A DNA stretch of 64,000 nt, taken from contig NZ_CP058601.1 in the NCBI RefSeq assembly GCF_013402815.2, positions 1,488,001-1,552,000 of the forward strand, written 5' to 3'. The notes beneath the pieces are model-generated. The model was not told the DNA's origin, ran no database searches, and worked only from the letters and a program-made list of their open reading frames with translations. Positions 15,279-24,770 of this stretch are shown piece by piece. The first letter of the stretch is position 1. The number at the start of each line of letters is the position of its first letter. This DNA comes from Natrinema halophilum (GTDB lineage: Archaea > Halobacteriota > Halobacteria > Halobacteriales > Natrialbaceae). Position numbers and translations under genes: made by a program.

Positions 15279-16646
15279 ATGACCGACCAGCCACGCGTCG
15301 AGATTTATACCAAGGAGGACTGTCCCTACTGCGAGAAGGCCAAAGACCTCTTTGAAAGAAAAGGCGTCGCGTACGAAGAACACGGCGTCAGCGGTGACGA
15401 CGAACTCTTCTCTGAGATGGTCGACCGAACGAACGGACGGAAGACAGCTCCCGAAGTGTTCGTCGACGACGAGTTGCTCGGTGGCTGGGACGAGACGAGC
15501 GCTCTGAACCAGACGGGTGAACTGGACGACATGCTCGGAATCCCACACGAAACACCGGAAATGATGTATCCAGACGGCGGTGCAACCGCAGCCGAGGACG
15601 ACGAGATTCTCGAGCATCGAACGCTCGTCATCGCGGGCACAGGCATCGCCGGCCTTACCGCGGCGATTTACGCCGGTCGGTCGAACAACGAACCACTGGT
15701 CATCGAAGGCGACGAACCCGGCGGTCAACTCACCCTGACCACCGACGTCGCAAACTACCCCGGCTTCCCCGACGGCATCGGCGGTCCCGAACTGGTCAAC
15801 AACATGAAAGAACAGGCCAGAAAATTCGGCGCTGAACTGAAAAACGGTATCATCGAGTCGGTCGACGACTCCAGTCGACCGTTCCGAATCGAACTGACGA
15901 ACGGCGACGTGTACACCGCAGACGCTGTCATTGCCGCCTCGGGTGCCAGCGCCCGCACACTGGGTATCCCTGGTGAGGACGAGCTTATGGGCTACGGGCT
16001 CTCGACGTGTGCGACCTGCGACGGTGCGTTCTTCCGCGGCGAAGACATGCTCGTCGTCGGCGGCGGTGACGCCGCGATGGAGGAAGCTACCTTCCTCACG
16101 AAATTTGCAGACACCGTCTATATCGCCCACCGCCGAGAGGAGTTCCGCGCCGAAGACTACTGGGTCGACCGCGTCTACGAGAAAGTCGAGGCGGGTGAGA
16201 TCGAGATCATGAAAAACACCGAACTGATCGAGATCCACGGCTCCCAGGAGGGCGGCATCGACCACGTTACGCTGGTCGAAAACGACGCAGGTCATCCCAC
16301 CGACCGTCTTGACGATCCCGAGACCGAGGAATTCGACTTCGATGTCGGTGCCGTCTTCTTCGCGATCGGTCACACTCCCAACACCGGGTACCTCGAGGAC
16401 ACGGGCGTCGAGATGGACGACGAGGGGTATCTCAAAACGAAAGGCGGCGACGGCGGCGGCCAGACCGAAACCAACGTCCCCGGTATATTCGGCGCCGGCG
16501 ACGTCGTCGACTTCCACTACCAGCAAGCCGTGACCGCCGCAGGGATGGGATCGAAAGCCGCATTAGATGCTGATGAGTACCTCGAGGACGGAGAACGAGC
16601 TAACTCGAGCGCCGAAGAAGCAGATCCTGCTGCGGCCGACGACTGA
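15279..16646 (+). CDS. Glutaredoxin-thioredoxin reductase fusion
   Basis: 455 aa with two domains. Residues 1-90 are a glutaredoxin (VEIYTKEDCPYCEKAKDLF) with a CPYC active site at 15-18 and a conserved TAPEVFVDD. Residues about 112-435 are an FAD-dependent thioredoxin reductase: the FAD GxGxxG as IAGTGIAGL, NADPH motif VVGGGDAAMEEA, redox-active CATC at 244-247, and the terminal FAD motif GIFGAGDV. The tail is acidic. The likely role is passing electrons from NAD(P)H through FAD and CATC to the attached CPYC, giving a self-contained disulfide reductase. Haloarchaea use gamma-glutamylcysteine rather than glutathione, so the usual glutaredoxin partner may differ. Confidence 0.9.
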   Translation: MTDQPRVEIYTKEDCPYCEKAKDLFERKGVAYEEHGVSGDDELFSEMVDRTNGRKTAPEVFVDDELLGGWDETSALNQTGELDDMLGIPHETPEMMYPDGGATAAEDDEILEHRTLVIAGTGIAGLTAAIYAGRSNNEPLVIEGDEPGGQLTLTTDVANYPGFPDGIGGPELVNNMKEQARKFGAELKNGIIESVDDSSRPFRIELTNGDVYTADAVIAASGASARTLGIPGEDELMGYGLSTCATCDGAFFRGEDMLVVGGGDAAMEEATFLTKFADTVYIAHRREEFRAEDYWVDRVYEKVEAGEIEIMKNTELIEIHGSQEGGIDHVTLVENDAGHPTDRLDDPETEEFDFDVGAVFFAIGHTPNTGYLEDTGVEMDDEGYLKTKGGDGGGQTETNVPGIFGAGDVVDFHYQQAVTAAGMGSKAALDADEYLEDGERANSSAEEADPAAADD

Positions 16647-17169
16647 CGAGTTTGGTCGTCTCTCCTGAACCGCTCACCGTATCGCTGTACACTTCCATCG
16701 GCGCGTCACTTCTGTCAGCGCGTCGCTCGAGATTCGAACTGTATTCCGAGAGGCGACGGTCCCGACCGTTCGTCGCAATCTGCCCCCGAAAGACCGACGA
16801 CGCCGGTTCGCTCGATCGATGTCGGACACGTTTCGGAGCCGTTCAGAATCACACGTCAACAAGCAGTGTGGCCCATGTGTCGATAGAGTACGATGCTCGA
16901 GGCGAAAGTGCGAACAGTATCACTCTTTGGGTCACAGCTGAAGCGACAGGTTCACGGCCCACACCGATACTGCACATCACCAGTTCCTTTGACAGTCAGC
17001 GGTGAGTCACCCAGCCAGTCTATGACTTCTTCGACTGCCAGTCTCGAGTCCCGAGTCGGAGTCCGGCGTTCGCTCCTGTCGTAACGGAGCGCTGTCGCTG
17101 GCCGATGTGACGTCCAATAAAAGAAAACCGCGGAAATTAGGGCCGGACGAAGTCCGGTAGTTCTACAGT
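16647..17169. other. Intergenic region between convergent genes
   Basis: About 520 bases separating the 3' ends of the glutaredoxin-reductase gene and the S-layer gene. Open frames here have no family resemblance and shadow-like composition. AAAAGAAAAC at about 17119-17128 could mark transcript ends. I see no RNA gene. Confidence 0.45.
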
Positions 17170-19743
17170 TTAGTTCTCGCGGCGCAGTGCGAGCATCGCA
17201 GCACCGAGCAGCGCAACGAGCGCAACGCCGACACCGAAGCCGGGCGTTCCGTCGCCGCCGGAGTCTCCACCGGAGTCGCCGCCGGAGTCTCCACCGGAGT
17301 CGCCGCCGGAGTCGCCGCTGGAGTCACTGCCGGAGTCGGAGCTGCCGGAGTCATCGCCGGAGTCTCCACCGGAGTCGCCGCCGGAGTCTCCACCGGAGTC
17401 GCCGCCGGAGTCTCCACCGGAGTCGGAGCTGCCGGAGTCACTACCGGAGCCGCTGCCCTTCGTGACAGTGACGGTACCGGAGTCGGAGGCGTCACCAGCA
17501 GAGACGTCCCAGCTGATTTCGCCTTCGGAGCTCGTGTCGAGCGTGTACTCCTTCGTGACTTCTTCGCCTGCGTCAAGCTGAAGTTCGCCCTTCTCGCTGA
17601 CGTCGGTCTCGTCGACGATGGCGGAGTAGTCGACGGTCGCCGCGGCGTCGCCGTCGTTGGCGATCGTCACGGTGAGCGTAGCGTCACTGTCGACAGCGAC
17701 TTCCGAGGGTGCGCTACCGGAGACGCTGATGTCGGCCTCGGGAGTCTCGCCTTCGACGAGAGTGGACGTAATTTCGACCGTGCTAGCAGGGTTGTTCGTC
17801 ACAACGTCGCGGACGCGAAGGTCGAATTCAGTGCCAGGTTCGTAGTCGCCGAGGTTGAATTCGGCGGTGAAAACCCGGTCACCGTCGTCGGCAACTTCGA
17901 CGACAGGTTCGTCGTTTTCGACGAAGTTACCCGACGATCGAGCACGGGTGCGCAGTTCTGTACCTGGCGCGACGTTAGTCTCACCATCTGCAGTGGCGCC
18001 GTCGAGGGCAGGGACTTCTTCAGCACTGTCCAGCCAATCAACGGACCGCTTTTCGAGCGTTATGCTGGTCGACGAGGAAACTTCGTCATCGGAGGTTTCG
18101 ATGAACGGATTGGCCTCGGTAACCGTTACGTTCGCTTCGTAGGCCTCAGTGTCGTAGCTGAAGTTCCCGTTGCCATCGACCTCGAGGATAAGCTCGCTAC
18201 CGGCATAATCGCCGCCGTTGAGTGCGGTGATGTTGACCGAGTCTGCACCGTCGTTACCGGTGAGGTTCAGCACCTGAGGATCTCGGTTCGTTCCAGGATT
18301 CTCCTGTACGAATTCGACCGAGATGCCGTTATTACGGAATTTCTGAGTGACGTCGTCGCCGTTGCTGGTGCCGACAAATGCACCAGTCATGCCGAGATCG
18401 TCAACTGTAACGATCAGGTGGTCTTGCTGGGCGATAGTCGTGGTTTCAGTAACTGTTGCATCCTCGTAGTCGTCCATGTCGGCGAGGTTGTCATTCGCCG
18501 GTGCAGTTTGGGAGCCAGTTTCGCCGAGGGCAGAACGCTCCTGGAGCAGCATGAACGTCGTATCTTGCTGGTTGGCGATCGTGGCGGAACCGTTACCATT
18601 GTCGGTATCAATCGTGTCCCACTGGTCGCCGATGGTCAGCAGGTACTCGCCGTTGCCGAGATAAGTACCGAGCGTACTGGATGTATCATCGCTTACATTG
18701 ACGTACGCGACGTCAACGGAAACATCGTTGCTGATGTCCTCTCCCTCACTGCTGACAGGCATGAAGGTACTTGGTTCTCCCTGGGTCTGTCCTGCCTTGA
18801 GGGTATTCATCGCGATGCCGAACTGGTCTTCATCGTAATCGGAGGCGGAGATGTTGAGGCCAACCTCGTAGTTGGTCTCTTCGTAGTCTCCGACCTGAAC
18901 GACGGAGTTAGCGGCGCCGTCAGTATCGACCGGCATCACGACGAGGTCGCCCTGCTCACCAGATGGGCTGTCGGTGAACGACCGCTCGTTTTCTTCGACG
19001 GCCGTGACGGTGATCGGTGCACTGTCTGCAGCCGTCGTATCGGTGACTTCGATGTCGAAGGTGAAGTCAGTCGTATCGCGATCAGCGAAGGACAGTTCGT
19101 ACGTACCGTCGCTGATGTTCTTGAGGGTGACACGGTCGTTTTCGCTGTCAGCGGAAACTTCATCGAACTCACCGCTATCATTAAGGACCGTTTTGAGTTC
19201 CGACGAGTCGAGGTTATCAGCCGTCACGTTGACGGAGTATACGCCGCGGTTGGAGTCGAACTTCAGGTCGGCAGTGCCGCCTTTTTCGACTTCACTGATC
19301 GTGTCACCGTTGGAGTCCACGAACGTGGTGTTGAGATTCTGCGTGGTAACCTCGAAGGTGTAACCGTTGCCATTACTGTCATTCGCCCACGCGGTACGAT
19401 TTACGGCGATACCGAACTCGCCGTCGAGTCCGGACGTATCCAGAACGTAATGGCCGCCGTTGTCAACAGTGAACTCCTCTTCGAGCGTTCCAGGGTCCCC
19501 ATTGTCGTCAATGGTTCGAACCTGGAGTGAGCCATCACCATTGTAGATCGTGTTGTTATCTATCAATACTTCCTGCCCTGACCAAAGGGTATCCGCCGCT
19601 TCGAGTGTCGTGTCCGTCGTTGTACCATGGTTCGCCGCGGCCGTTCCTGCGAACGATGCGGTCATGGCAACAACAGACAGGACCATAAGCGCGGCGAGGA
19701 CGACTGCTCGTCCCTTTTCGCGGTAGGTCGTTTCGCTTGTCAT
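17170..19743 (-). CDS. csg: S-layer glycoprotein with PGF-CTERM anchor
   Basis: 857 aa. The N-terminus YREKGRAVVLAALMVLSVVA with the following AAA is a Sec signal peptide of the kind starting haloarchaeal surface glycoproteins, cleaved near residue 37. The body is Asp/Glu/Thr-rich beta sheet with many N-glycosylation sequons (for example VNVTADN, LNISASD, VNITALN). Near the C-terminus (about 770-830) is a Ser/Gly/Asp repeat spacer (SGGDSGGD) likely to be O-glycosylated. The end is the PGF-CTERM sorting signal (GTPGFGVGVALVALLG then RREN), processed by archaeosortase A and linked to lipid. It forms the cell-wall lattice. The length is typical of the family. Confidence 0.95.
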   Translation of the reverse strand: MTSETTYREKGRAVVLAALMVLSVVAMTASFAGTAAANHGTTTDTTLEAADTLWSGQEVLIDNNTIYNGDGSLQVRTIDDNGDPGTLEEEFTVDNGGHYVLDTSGLDGEFGIAVNRTAWANDSNGNGYTFEVTTQNLNTTFVDSNGDTISEVEKGGTADLKFDSNRGVYSVNVTADNLDSSELKTVLNDSGEFDEVSADSENDRVTLKNISDGTYELSFADRDTTDFTFDIEVTDTTAADSAPITVTAVEENERSFTDSPSGEQGDLVVMPVDTDGAANSVVQVGDYEETNYEVGLNISASDYDEDQFGIAMNTLKAGQTQGEPSTFMPVSSEGEDISNDVSVDVAYVNVSDDTSSTLGTYLGNGEYLLTIGDQWDTIDTDNGNGSATIANQQDTTFMLLQERSALGETGSQTAPANDNLADMDDYEDATVTETTTIAQQDHLIVTVDDLGMTGAFVGTSNGDDVTQKFRNNGISVEFVQENPGTNRDPQVLNLTGNDGADSVNITALNGGDYAGSELILEVDGNGNFSYDTEAYEANVTVTEANPFIETSDDEVSSSTSITLEKRSVDWLDSAEEVPALDGATADGETNVAPGTELRTRARSSGNFVENDEPVVEVADDGDRVFTAEFNLGDYEPGTEFDLRVRDVVTNNPASTVEITSTLVEGETPEADISVSGSAPSEVAVDSDATLTVTIANDGDAAATVDYSAIVDETDVSEKGELQLDAGEEVTKEYTLDTSSEGEISWDVSAGDASDSGTVTVTKGSGSGSDSGSSDSGGDSGGDSGGDSGGDSGGDSGDDSGSSDSGSDSSGDSGGDSGGDSGGDSGGDSGGDGTPGFGVGVALVALLGAAMLALRREN
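17255..17450 (-). repeat. Repetitive DNA encoding the Ser-Gly-Gly-Asp spacer
   Basis: A near-perfect 12-bp-based repeat (GGAGTCTCCACC/GGAGTCGCCGCC on the plus strand) encodes the SGGD repeats of the S-layer protein. Such a tract can change length by slippage, altering the spacer between the lattice domain and the membrane anchor. Confidence 0.8.
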
Positions 19744-19864
19744 GTGTTGTGTGTTATATCGTGTTTCGATTGGTTAGCGCGCGATTCACCTGGAGAGTGA
19801 GCCGACCGTCAGCGCCGAACTGCTGGGCTGGCGGATACGCTCACACCGGGTAGGGGTAATCGAT

Positions 19865-19875
19865 CCTTTAGGTAA
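19865..19875 (-). promoter_or_regulatory. Candidate promoter of the S-layer gene
   Basis: On the minus strand TTACCTAAAGG lies about 125 bases before the ATG at 19743, which would give a leader of roughly 100 bases. A long leader is known for the Haloferax S-layer gene, so this is plausible but not proven. Further AT-rich DNA at 19890-20080 holds no gene; the whole 19744-20298 gap is non-coding as far as I can see. Confidence 0.35.
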
Positions 19876-20269
19876 CTCCATAATAAGCTTTCTGTCCCAC
19901 ACATCGAATGTACGATATATGGAAAGAAGCGATTACCACGGGACGTGAGCCCAATACACTCCGAAATACCGGAATAATCAACGCAGAACAGACGTTTCAG
20001 TTATAATACTATTAATTCGGTCAGTTGCGCCAGTGAAATTACTATCTGCGTGTGTTTCATAGAAACAACTGAATTATGGATGCTGTTTGCACGCTATATC
20101 CTGCCGGTCGGGAGGAATCCGGTACCCGAATGAGAACGAGTCTTCGGCTTCAGTAGTGTCTCCCAGACCGAGTTTCGATCGGTACGAGATCGGTTGTCCC
20201 GAGATCGCCGACTACCTCGCACCTATCGCACCCGCAGGCCCTCACGAAAATCACCCAGAAAGGCTGGAA

Positions 20270-20276
20270 TTATATT
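20270..20276 (+). promoter_or_regulatory. TATA box for carbonic anhydrase gene
   Basis: TTATATT is centred 26 bases before the ATG at 20299, implying a leaderless transcript and supporting that start over the upstream frame extension. Confidence 0.65.
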
Positions 20277-20298
20277 GGAAGCCGTTACCCCTTCACCT

Positions 20299-20979
20299 AT
20301 GCGCGACGATTTCATCGAGATGCTACAGCGCAATTCGGACCACGCAGAGAGCTTTCAAACCACGTTCGACGACGTTCAGGACTCCCAGCGACCGGACGTC
20401 GTCACCGTCTGTTGCTCCGATTCTCGAGTCCTGCAAGATCACATGTGGGGCAACGACGAGCCAGGACGGGTGTTCACGTGTGGAAACATCGGAAATCGCG
20501 TCGTCCAGCGAACCGAATCCGGAACGGCCGTCTCGGGTGACGTGCTCTATCCGGTCGAACACACCGGGACGAAGACCATCGTCGTCGTTGGACACACCGG
20601 GTGCGGAGCCGTTACAGCGACCTACGACGACCTGACGGACGGCGTTTCCGAGCCCGCCGGGATCACCCACTGTCTCGAGTTGTTGAAGCCGTTCCTCGAA
20701 TCGGGCGTCGAACGGCTCCCGGACGAGGTGGACAGAACGGACGCGATTAACCGCCTCGTAGAGTACAACGTCGATCGACAGGTCGAGTTCCTTGCGGAAA
20801 GCGACGACGTTCCCAGGGACGTCGACGTGATCGGGGTCGTGTACGATTTCCAGGACGTGTACTCGGGACGACGGGGCGACGTTCACGTGATCAACGTAAA
20901 CGGTGAAACCGACGTCGACGCACTCCGAGAGGAGTATCCCGAGGTCGAGTCGCGTATCGAACGGCGCTGGGAGTACTGA
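20299..20979 (+). CDS. Beta-class carbonic anhydrase
   Basis: 226 aa from the ATG at 20299 (MRDDFIEMLQRNSDHAESF). The zinc ligands are in CCSDSRV (Cys, with the catalytic Asp-Arg dyad) and GHTGCGAV (His and Cys). It interconverts CO2 and bicarbonate. The frame stays open upstream to 20194, but the TATA box and family alignment support the internal ATG. The gene converges on a formate/nitrite-type channel at 21095-21904, so the two may be physiologically linked but are not co-transcribed. Confidence 0.93.
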   Translation: MRDDFIEMLQRNSDHAESFQTTFDDVQDSQRPDVVTVCCSDSRVLQDHMWGNDEPGRVFTCGNIGNRVVQRTESGTAVSGDVLYPVEHTGTKTIVVVGHTGCGAVTATYDDLTDGVSEPAGITHCLELLKPFLESGVERLPDEVDRTDAINRLVEYNVDRQVEFLAESDDVPRDVDVIGVVYDFQDVYSGRRGDVHVINVNGETDVDALREEYPEVESRIERRWEY

Positions 20980-21094
20980 CTCGCAGCACGGATATCCGCC
21001 ATTGACTGGATTCAGACGGGCGAATTCCTGCTTTCGCTATCGTTCGTCGCTGCGAAGACGCCGAGTCCATCTCGCACCGACGACGAACCCGGGT

Positions 21095-21904
21095 TCAGCC
21101 GCCACCGCGAACCACGTGGCCGTACTTCAGGAGGGCGACGAACACGCCACCACCGACAGCGTTTCCAACGGTGGCCAGCAGGAGGAACTTCGCGTAGTGG
21201 AGTATCGAGACGCTCGGCGAGACGAATACCCCGAACAGCACCTCGACGTTGCCGGCGATCGAGTGTGGGAGGTGAAGCAGGCCGATCGAAGCGGTAACGA
21301 GCCAGATGATGACGAGTCGACTGATCGTCTCTTGTGCAGCGGTGACCAGCCACGCCACCAGTCCCATGAGCCAGCCCGCGAGGATACCGGCGACGAACAG
21401 CCACTGAAGATCGTGATCGATCAGCCGGTTGGCGATCGTTCCGAACGCTTCGGGCGACGCGACACCCAGGTTGGGCATCAGTGTCACGACGAACACGGTG
21501 AATATCACACCGCCCACGATGTTACTGACCCAGACCAACCCCCAGACCCGCGCCAGGCCTCCGAGCGAAGCTCGACCATCCAGGACTGGCATCACGGCGA
21601 GAGTCGTGTGTTCGGTGAACAACTCGGAGCGGGCGATGATAACGAAAATGAATCCGACTGCATAGGCGCTCGCCAGCAACAGTTCCGTTCCGAGATCACC
21701 GTAGCCACCCGTAGAGAGCGTGAGGAAGACGGCCATCAGCAACGGCCCGAAACCGATGTCGAGACCTGCCGAAAATCCTGACAACAGGAGCCCCTCAGTC
21801 TCTCGCTCCATCTCGTGTTGCCCGGATTCGATGGCAGACTCGAGGATAGTAGACGCCGACGTCTGTTCGCCAGCGACGGACGATTCAGGTTCCGGGTCCG
21901 CCAT
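21095..21904 (-). CDS. Formate/nitrite transporter (FNT) family channel
   Basis: 269 aa from the ATG at 21904 (MADPEPESSVAGEQTSASTI). About six transmembrane helices, including GFSAGLDIGFGPLLMAVFL, FIFVIIARSELFTEHTTLAV (the FNT segment with the conserved FTEHT), WVSNIVGGVIFTVF and HLPHSIAGNVEVLFGVFV. FNT channels pass small monocarboxylate or nitrite/hydrosulfide anions across the cytoplasmic membrane; the central His near HLPHSIAGN is the expected selectivity residue. The substrate cannot be told from sequence. The upstream extension to 22081 has no helix or signal features and was dropped. Confidence 0.88.
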   Translation of the reverse strand: MADPEPESSVAGEQTSASTILESAIESGQHEMERETEGLLLSGFSAGLDIGFGPLLMAVFLTLSTGGYGDLGTELLLASAYAVGFIFVIIARSELFTEHTTLAVMPVLDGRASLGGLARVWGLVWVSNIVGGVIFTVFVVTLMPNLGVASPEAFGTIANRLIDHDLQWLFVAGILAGWLMGLVAWLVTAAQETISRLVIIWLVTASIGLLHLPHSIAGNVEVLFGVFVSPSVSILHYAKFLLLATVGNAVGGGVFVALLKYGHVVRGGG

Positions 21905-22226
21905 CTTATCCACCGTCGGTTGGCGCGAAATCGGACGCACGATTTGTGAGCAAGGACATGTTCGGACGTACGGTCCGAGGGTGAAAGAAACGTAGGCCGT
22001 AACTGGTTCGCGAACCGCGTGCTCTCTGTCGGGGCCCACCACCAAATCAGGAGACCGCATCCGGTACGAGGATAGCGTCACCGACGCCAGGGAACGTAGA
22101 TAGCGTAGCTGACGCCAGGAAACGAAGACAGGGGAGCAGACACCAGGATTTCAGGACGGAAAGCGGTCCAGCAACGTTCGTGGGCTGTACCCGGAACGCT
22201 GTCGGCCCTTCTCGAGAGCGGGAGAA

Positions 22227-23096
22227 TCAGACCTCGCTTTCCGGTTCCGTCACGGACTCGACCGGTGGCCGTCGGGACGCAGGACCGATCGCGAACAAAA
22301 ACCGACGCAACAGGATGATACTCCCGAGCGTGATCGTCCCGAAGAGACCGATTTGTACCACCGGAACCGGTTGCCCGTCCCGGATCATGAAGACCGCCAT
22401 CGCCAACACGGCCCCGCCCAGTGTCGCGATTTTGACGAGCAGGACCGCAGTGAACGCATACCCCCACGCCCGACGGTTCCAGAGCCAATACGCGGAGACC
22501 ACCGCAGCAGGGAGAACGACACCCAGATCCAGGGAGTAGATGGCGGACGTCGGAAGTCCAGCCTCGGCGATACTCGCTGGGGTCGTCCCCGCCATCATCG
22601 CCGGGAATATCTCCGATAGCCACACGAACGCGATCAACACGACGAACAGCAGTTGGAACGCGATGAACGAGCGAATCGACGTCTCGCCGACCGATCGTTT
22701 CAGGGCGGTTGCGTCGAGTCTGACCATTCCGCCGACGAACGTGGCGAGCGAAAGCCAGAGCAACGCAACGTACACGAGATAGAGTTCGTTGAACGCCGTC
22801 ATGAACGCGTATGACGCGTAGGTGTACAGCAGGTACCCCGTCACGCCGAGCCAGAGCACGTATCCGCGAAGCGATCCGCCAGCGGCTAGATACAACGATC
22901 CGGCAAGCGCCGGGACGGCGACGGTCAGCGTTAGCAGGTCCTGTCCGTACAGCTGTGGGATGAGCACCGGCGCATCCCTGTAGATCCCTGGAACGAACAG
23001 CCCGACGAGCGTCGCGACGACTGTCAGGACCAGGGTCGCGAGCGTCGCAAGGAGGGACGAACGCGGGAGCCCGCGTTCGCCTCGAGAGTCGGTCAT
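22227..23096 (-). CDS. Polytopic membrane protein, unknown function
   Basis: 289 aa with about eight hydrophobic helices (SLLATLATLVLTVVATLVGL, LTLTVAVPALAGSLYLAAG, YVLWLGVTGYLLYTYASYAF, LVYVALLWLSLATFVGGMV, SFIAFQLLFVVLIAFVWL, and three more). There are no catalytic or cofactor motifs. The start codon overlaps the last bases of the upstream flavodoxin gene by four bases, so the two form an operon. This suggests a redox-linked membrane function, but the link is inference. Confidence 0.75.
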   Translation of the reverse strand: MTDSRGERGLPRSSLLATLATLVLTVVATLVGLFVPGIYRDAPVLIPQLYGQDLLTLTVAVPALAGSLYLAAGGSLRGYVLWLGVTGYLLYTYASYAFMTAFNELYLVYVALLWLSLATFVGGMVRLDATALKRSVGETSIRSFIAFQLLFVVLIAFVWLSEIFPAMMAGTTPASIAEAGLPTSAIYSLDLGVVLPAAVVSAYWLWNRRAWGYAFTAVLLVKIATLGGAVLAMAVFMIRDGQPVPVVQIGLFGTITLGSIILLRRFLFAIGPASRRPPVESVTEPESEV

Positions 23097-23728
23097 TCGC
23101 GCGTCTCCTCGTCATCCGATGCGTCACCACTGGTATCGCCGCCGCTCGTGGCACCGTCCCGCATATCGGCCGGTCGCACGCCGAGTCGGCTCTCGACGAA
23201 CGCGGCGAAGTCCGCCGCGAAGGCGTCAACCTCGTGCCAATCGGTGTACTCGTAATCACGAGACGTGTCCGTATCTCCGGTCGCGTTCCGGGCGATCCGC
23301 TTCATCACCAGCCGTTTGAGAAAGCCGTACTTCGAGTACCGGAGCGCGCCGCCGAAGAGCCCGATCCGGTCGGGGTGCCAGTCGGTTTCCTCGAGGAACT
23401 CGTCGACGTAGCCGGCAGCCGCCGCCTGACGCGTTTCGTCGGAGACGGCCGACGACATCGACAACTGGAAGAACGCGGTCGGTCGGTGGGCAAGCGCATC
23501 CCGGTTGGTGATCACGAACTCCCGGACGACCGACTGGTGTTTCCCGACGTGGATGGAGGCGCCGATGCAGACCGCGTCGAACGACTCGACCTTGAGGTCG
23601 GACGGGAGGTCGTCGACGTCGATTACCGTCGCATCGTGGCCGCGTTCGTCGAGACCGGCGGCGATTCGGTCGGCAACCGTCGCGGTCTGTCCCTCTCCAG
23701 TTCCGTACGGGATGAGAATCGAAACCAT
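23093..23728 (-). CDS. Flavodoxin-domain protein (HemG-like)
   Basis: 211 aa. The N-terminal flavodoxin fold starts MVSILIPYGTGEGQTATVAD with the FMN phosphate loop (YGTGEGQTATVA). The body resembles the flavodoxin_5/HemG family (FDAVCIGASIHVGKHQSVV, PTAFFQLSMSSAVSDE, HPDRIGLFGGALRYSKYGFLKRLVMKRIAR), which includes menaquinone-dependent protoporphyrinogen oxidase. Residues 185-211 are an acidic tail. It is translationally coupled to the membrane protein downstream. A HemG activity is possible but not shown, since no other heme genes are nearby. Confidence 0.8.
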   Translation of the reverse strand: MVSILIPYGTGEGQTATVADRIAAGLDERGHDATVIDVDDLPSDLKVESFDAVCIGASIHVGKHQSVVREFVITNRDALAHRPTAFFQLSMSSAVSDETRQAAAAGYVDEFLEETDWHPDRIGLFGGALRYSKYGFLKRLVMKRIARNATGDTDTSRDYEYTDWHEVDAFAADFAAFVESRLGVRPADMRDGATSGGDTSGDASDDEETRE

Positions 23729-23955
23729 GAGGAGTCACTAGTGGTACGCCGGTCACGCCGATAAAGGGGTGGCAGAAGTTCCGTGGTCGGGGAATCTCAG
23801 TCCGGATGCTGTCCCGGATCGAACGAGTGACGGCCACCGATCCGCGTCAACTCACGGTATCGAATTGGGGAACCATCGCCGCGCTATCTCGTCGATAGGC
23901 CGCTCGAGCGGACAACTCACGACGAAGGATTCCAAACGTCCGGCGATTGCAGCGG

Positions 23956-24732
23956 TTAGGTCTGTCCGGTGGGCGTGACGAGGAGTTCGTTCACGCTCAC
24001 GTGTTGGGGTTGCGCGGTCGCGAAGACGATGGAGCGTGCGATGTCCTCCGGTGAAAGCATTGGCATGTCCATCTCGGCGAACTCGTCCAGTATCTGTTCG
24101 TCGGTAATGTGGGTCGCGAGTTCGGTATCGACTGCGCCGGGTTCGATGACGGTCGTTCGGATATCGTCGGTCGTGACCTCTTGACGAAGCGCTTCGGTGA
24201 AGGCGTTCACCCCGAACTTCGTCGCGTTGTACCCGCTGACGTTGGCCGATGCTCGACGGCCCGCGACCGAAGAGACGTTCACGATGTGGCCCGCGTCCTG
24301 CGCTTGCATGAGCGGAAGTACGGCGTGCGTGAGGTTCATCAACCCGAGTAAATTGACCTCGACCATCTGCCGAAGGTTCGACCGCTCGGCACGTTCGAGG
24401 GGTTCGAGGAGCATCACGCCGGCGTTGTTGACGAGGATATCGATCCGCCCGAACTCGTCGACGGTCGTCTCGACCAGCGAGTCGATATCGTCTTCGACCG
24501 TAACGTCAGTCGGCACGACGAGTGCCTCGCCGCCGGCCGTCTCGATTCGGTCCGCGAGTTCCTCCAGTTCGTCGGTGCGACGGGCCGCAAGGACGACGCG
24601 TGCTCCTTCGTCTGCCAGCGCCGCGGCGGTCTCCTCTCCGATTCCGGAGGACGCACCCGTCACGATCGCAACTGCATCGTCTAATTCCCACGTTTCTCGA
24701 GTACCGCTCGTCGAAGCTGTCGGTTCTGACAT
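23956..24732 (-). CDS. SDR-family oxidoreductase
   Basis: 258 aa classical short-chain dehydrogenase. NADP-binding TGASSGIGEE, AARR after the second strand (NADPH preference), NNAGVMLLEP, active-site Ser in NVSSVAG and YNATK. Closest in type to the YdfG-like serine/3-hydroxy acid dehydrogenase group. The substrate is unknown. It lies just downstream of a Bat-type regulator on the same strand (gap of 38 bases), so the two may be co-transcribed and the regulator may control this enzyme. Confidence 0.87.
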   Translation of the reverse strand: MSEPTASTSGTRETWELDDAVAIVTGASSGIGEETAAALADEGARVVLAARRTDELEELADRIETAGGEALVVPTDVTVEDDIDSLVETTVDEFGRIDILVNNAGVMLLEPLERAERSNLRQMVEVNLLGLMNLTHAVLPLMQAQDAGHIVNVSSVAGRRASANVSGYNATKFGVNAFTEALRQEVTTDDIRTTVIEPGAVDTELATHITDEQILDEFAEMDMPMLSPEDIARSIVFATAQPQHVSVNELLVTPTGQT

Positions 24733-24770
24733 CGTGTATCGATACGAGCGCCGGACGGGAGAGCGGCGTG

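Noticed and set aside
15261-16526. 421-codon minus-strand open frame
   Set aside because: Antisense shadow of the glutaredoxin-reductase fusion gene.
18418-19530. 370-codon plus-strand open frame
   Set aside because: Antisense shadow of the S-layer glycoprotein gene, with repetitive hydrophobic composition caused by Asp/Glu codons on the other strand.
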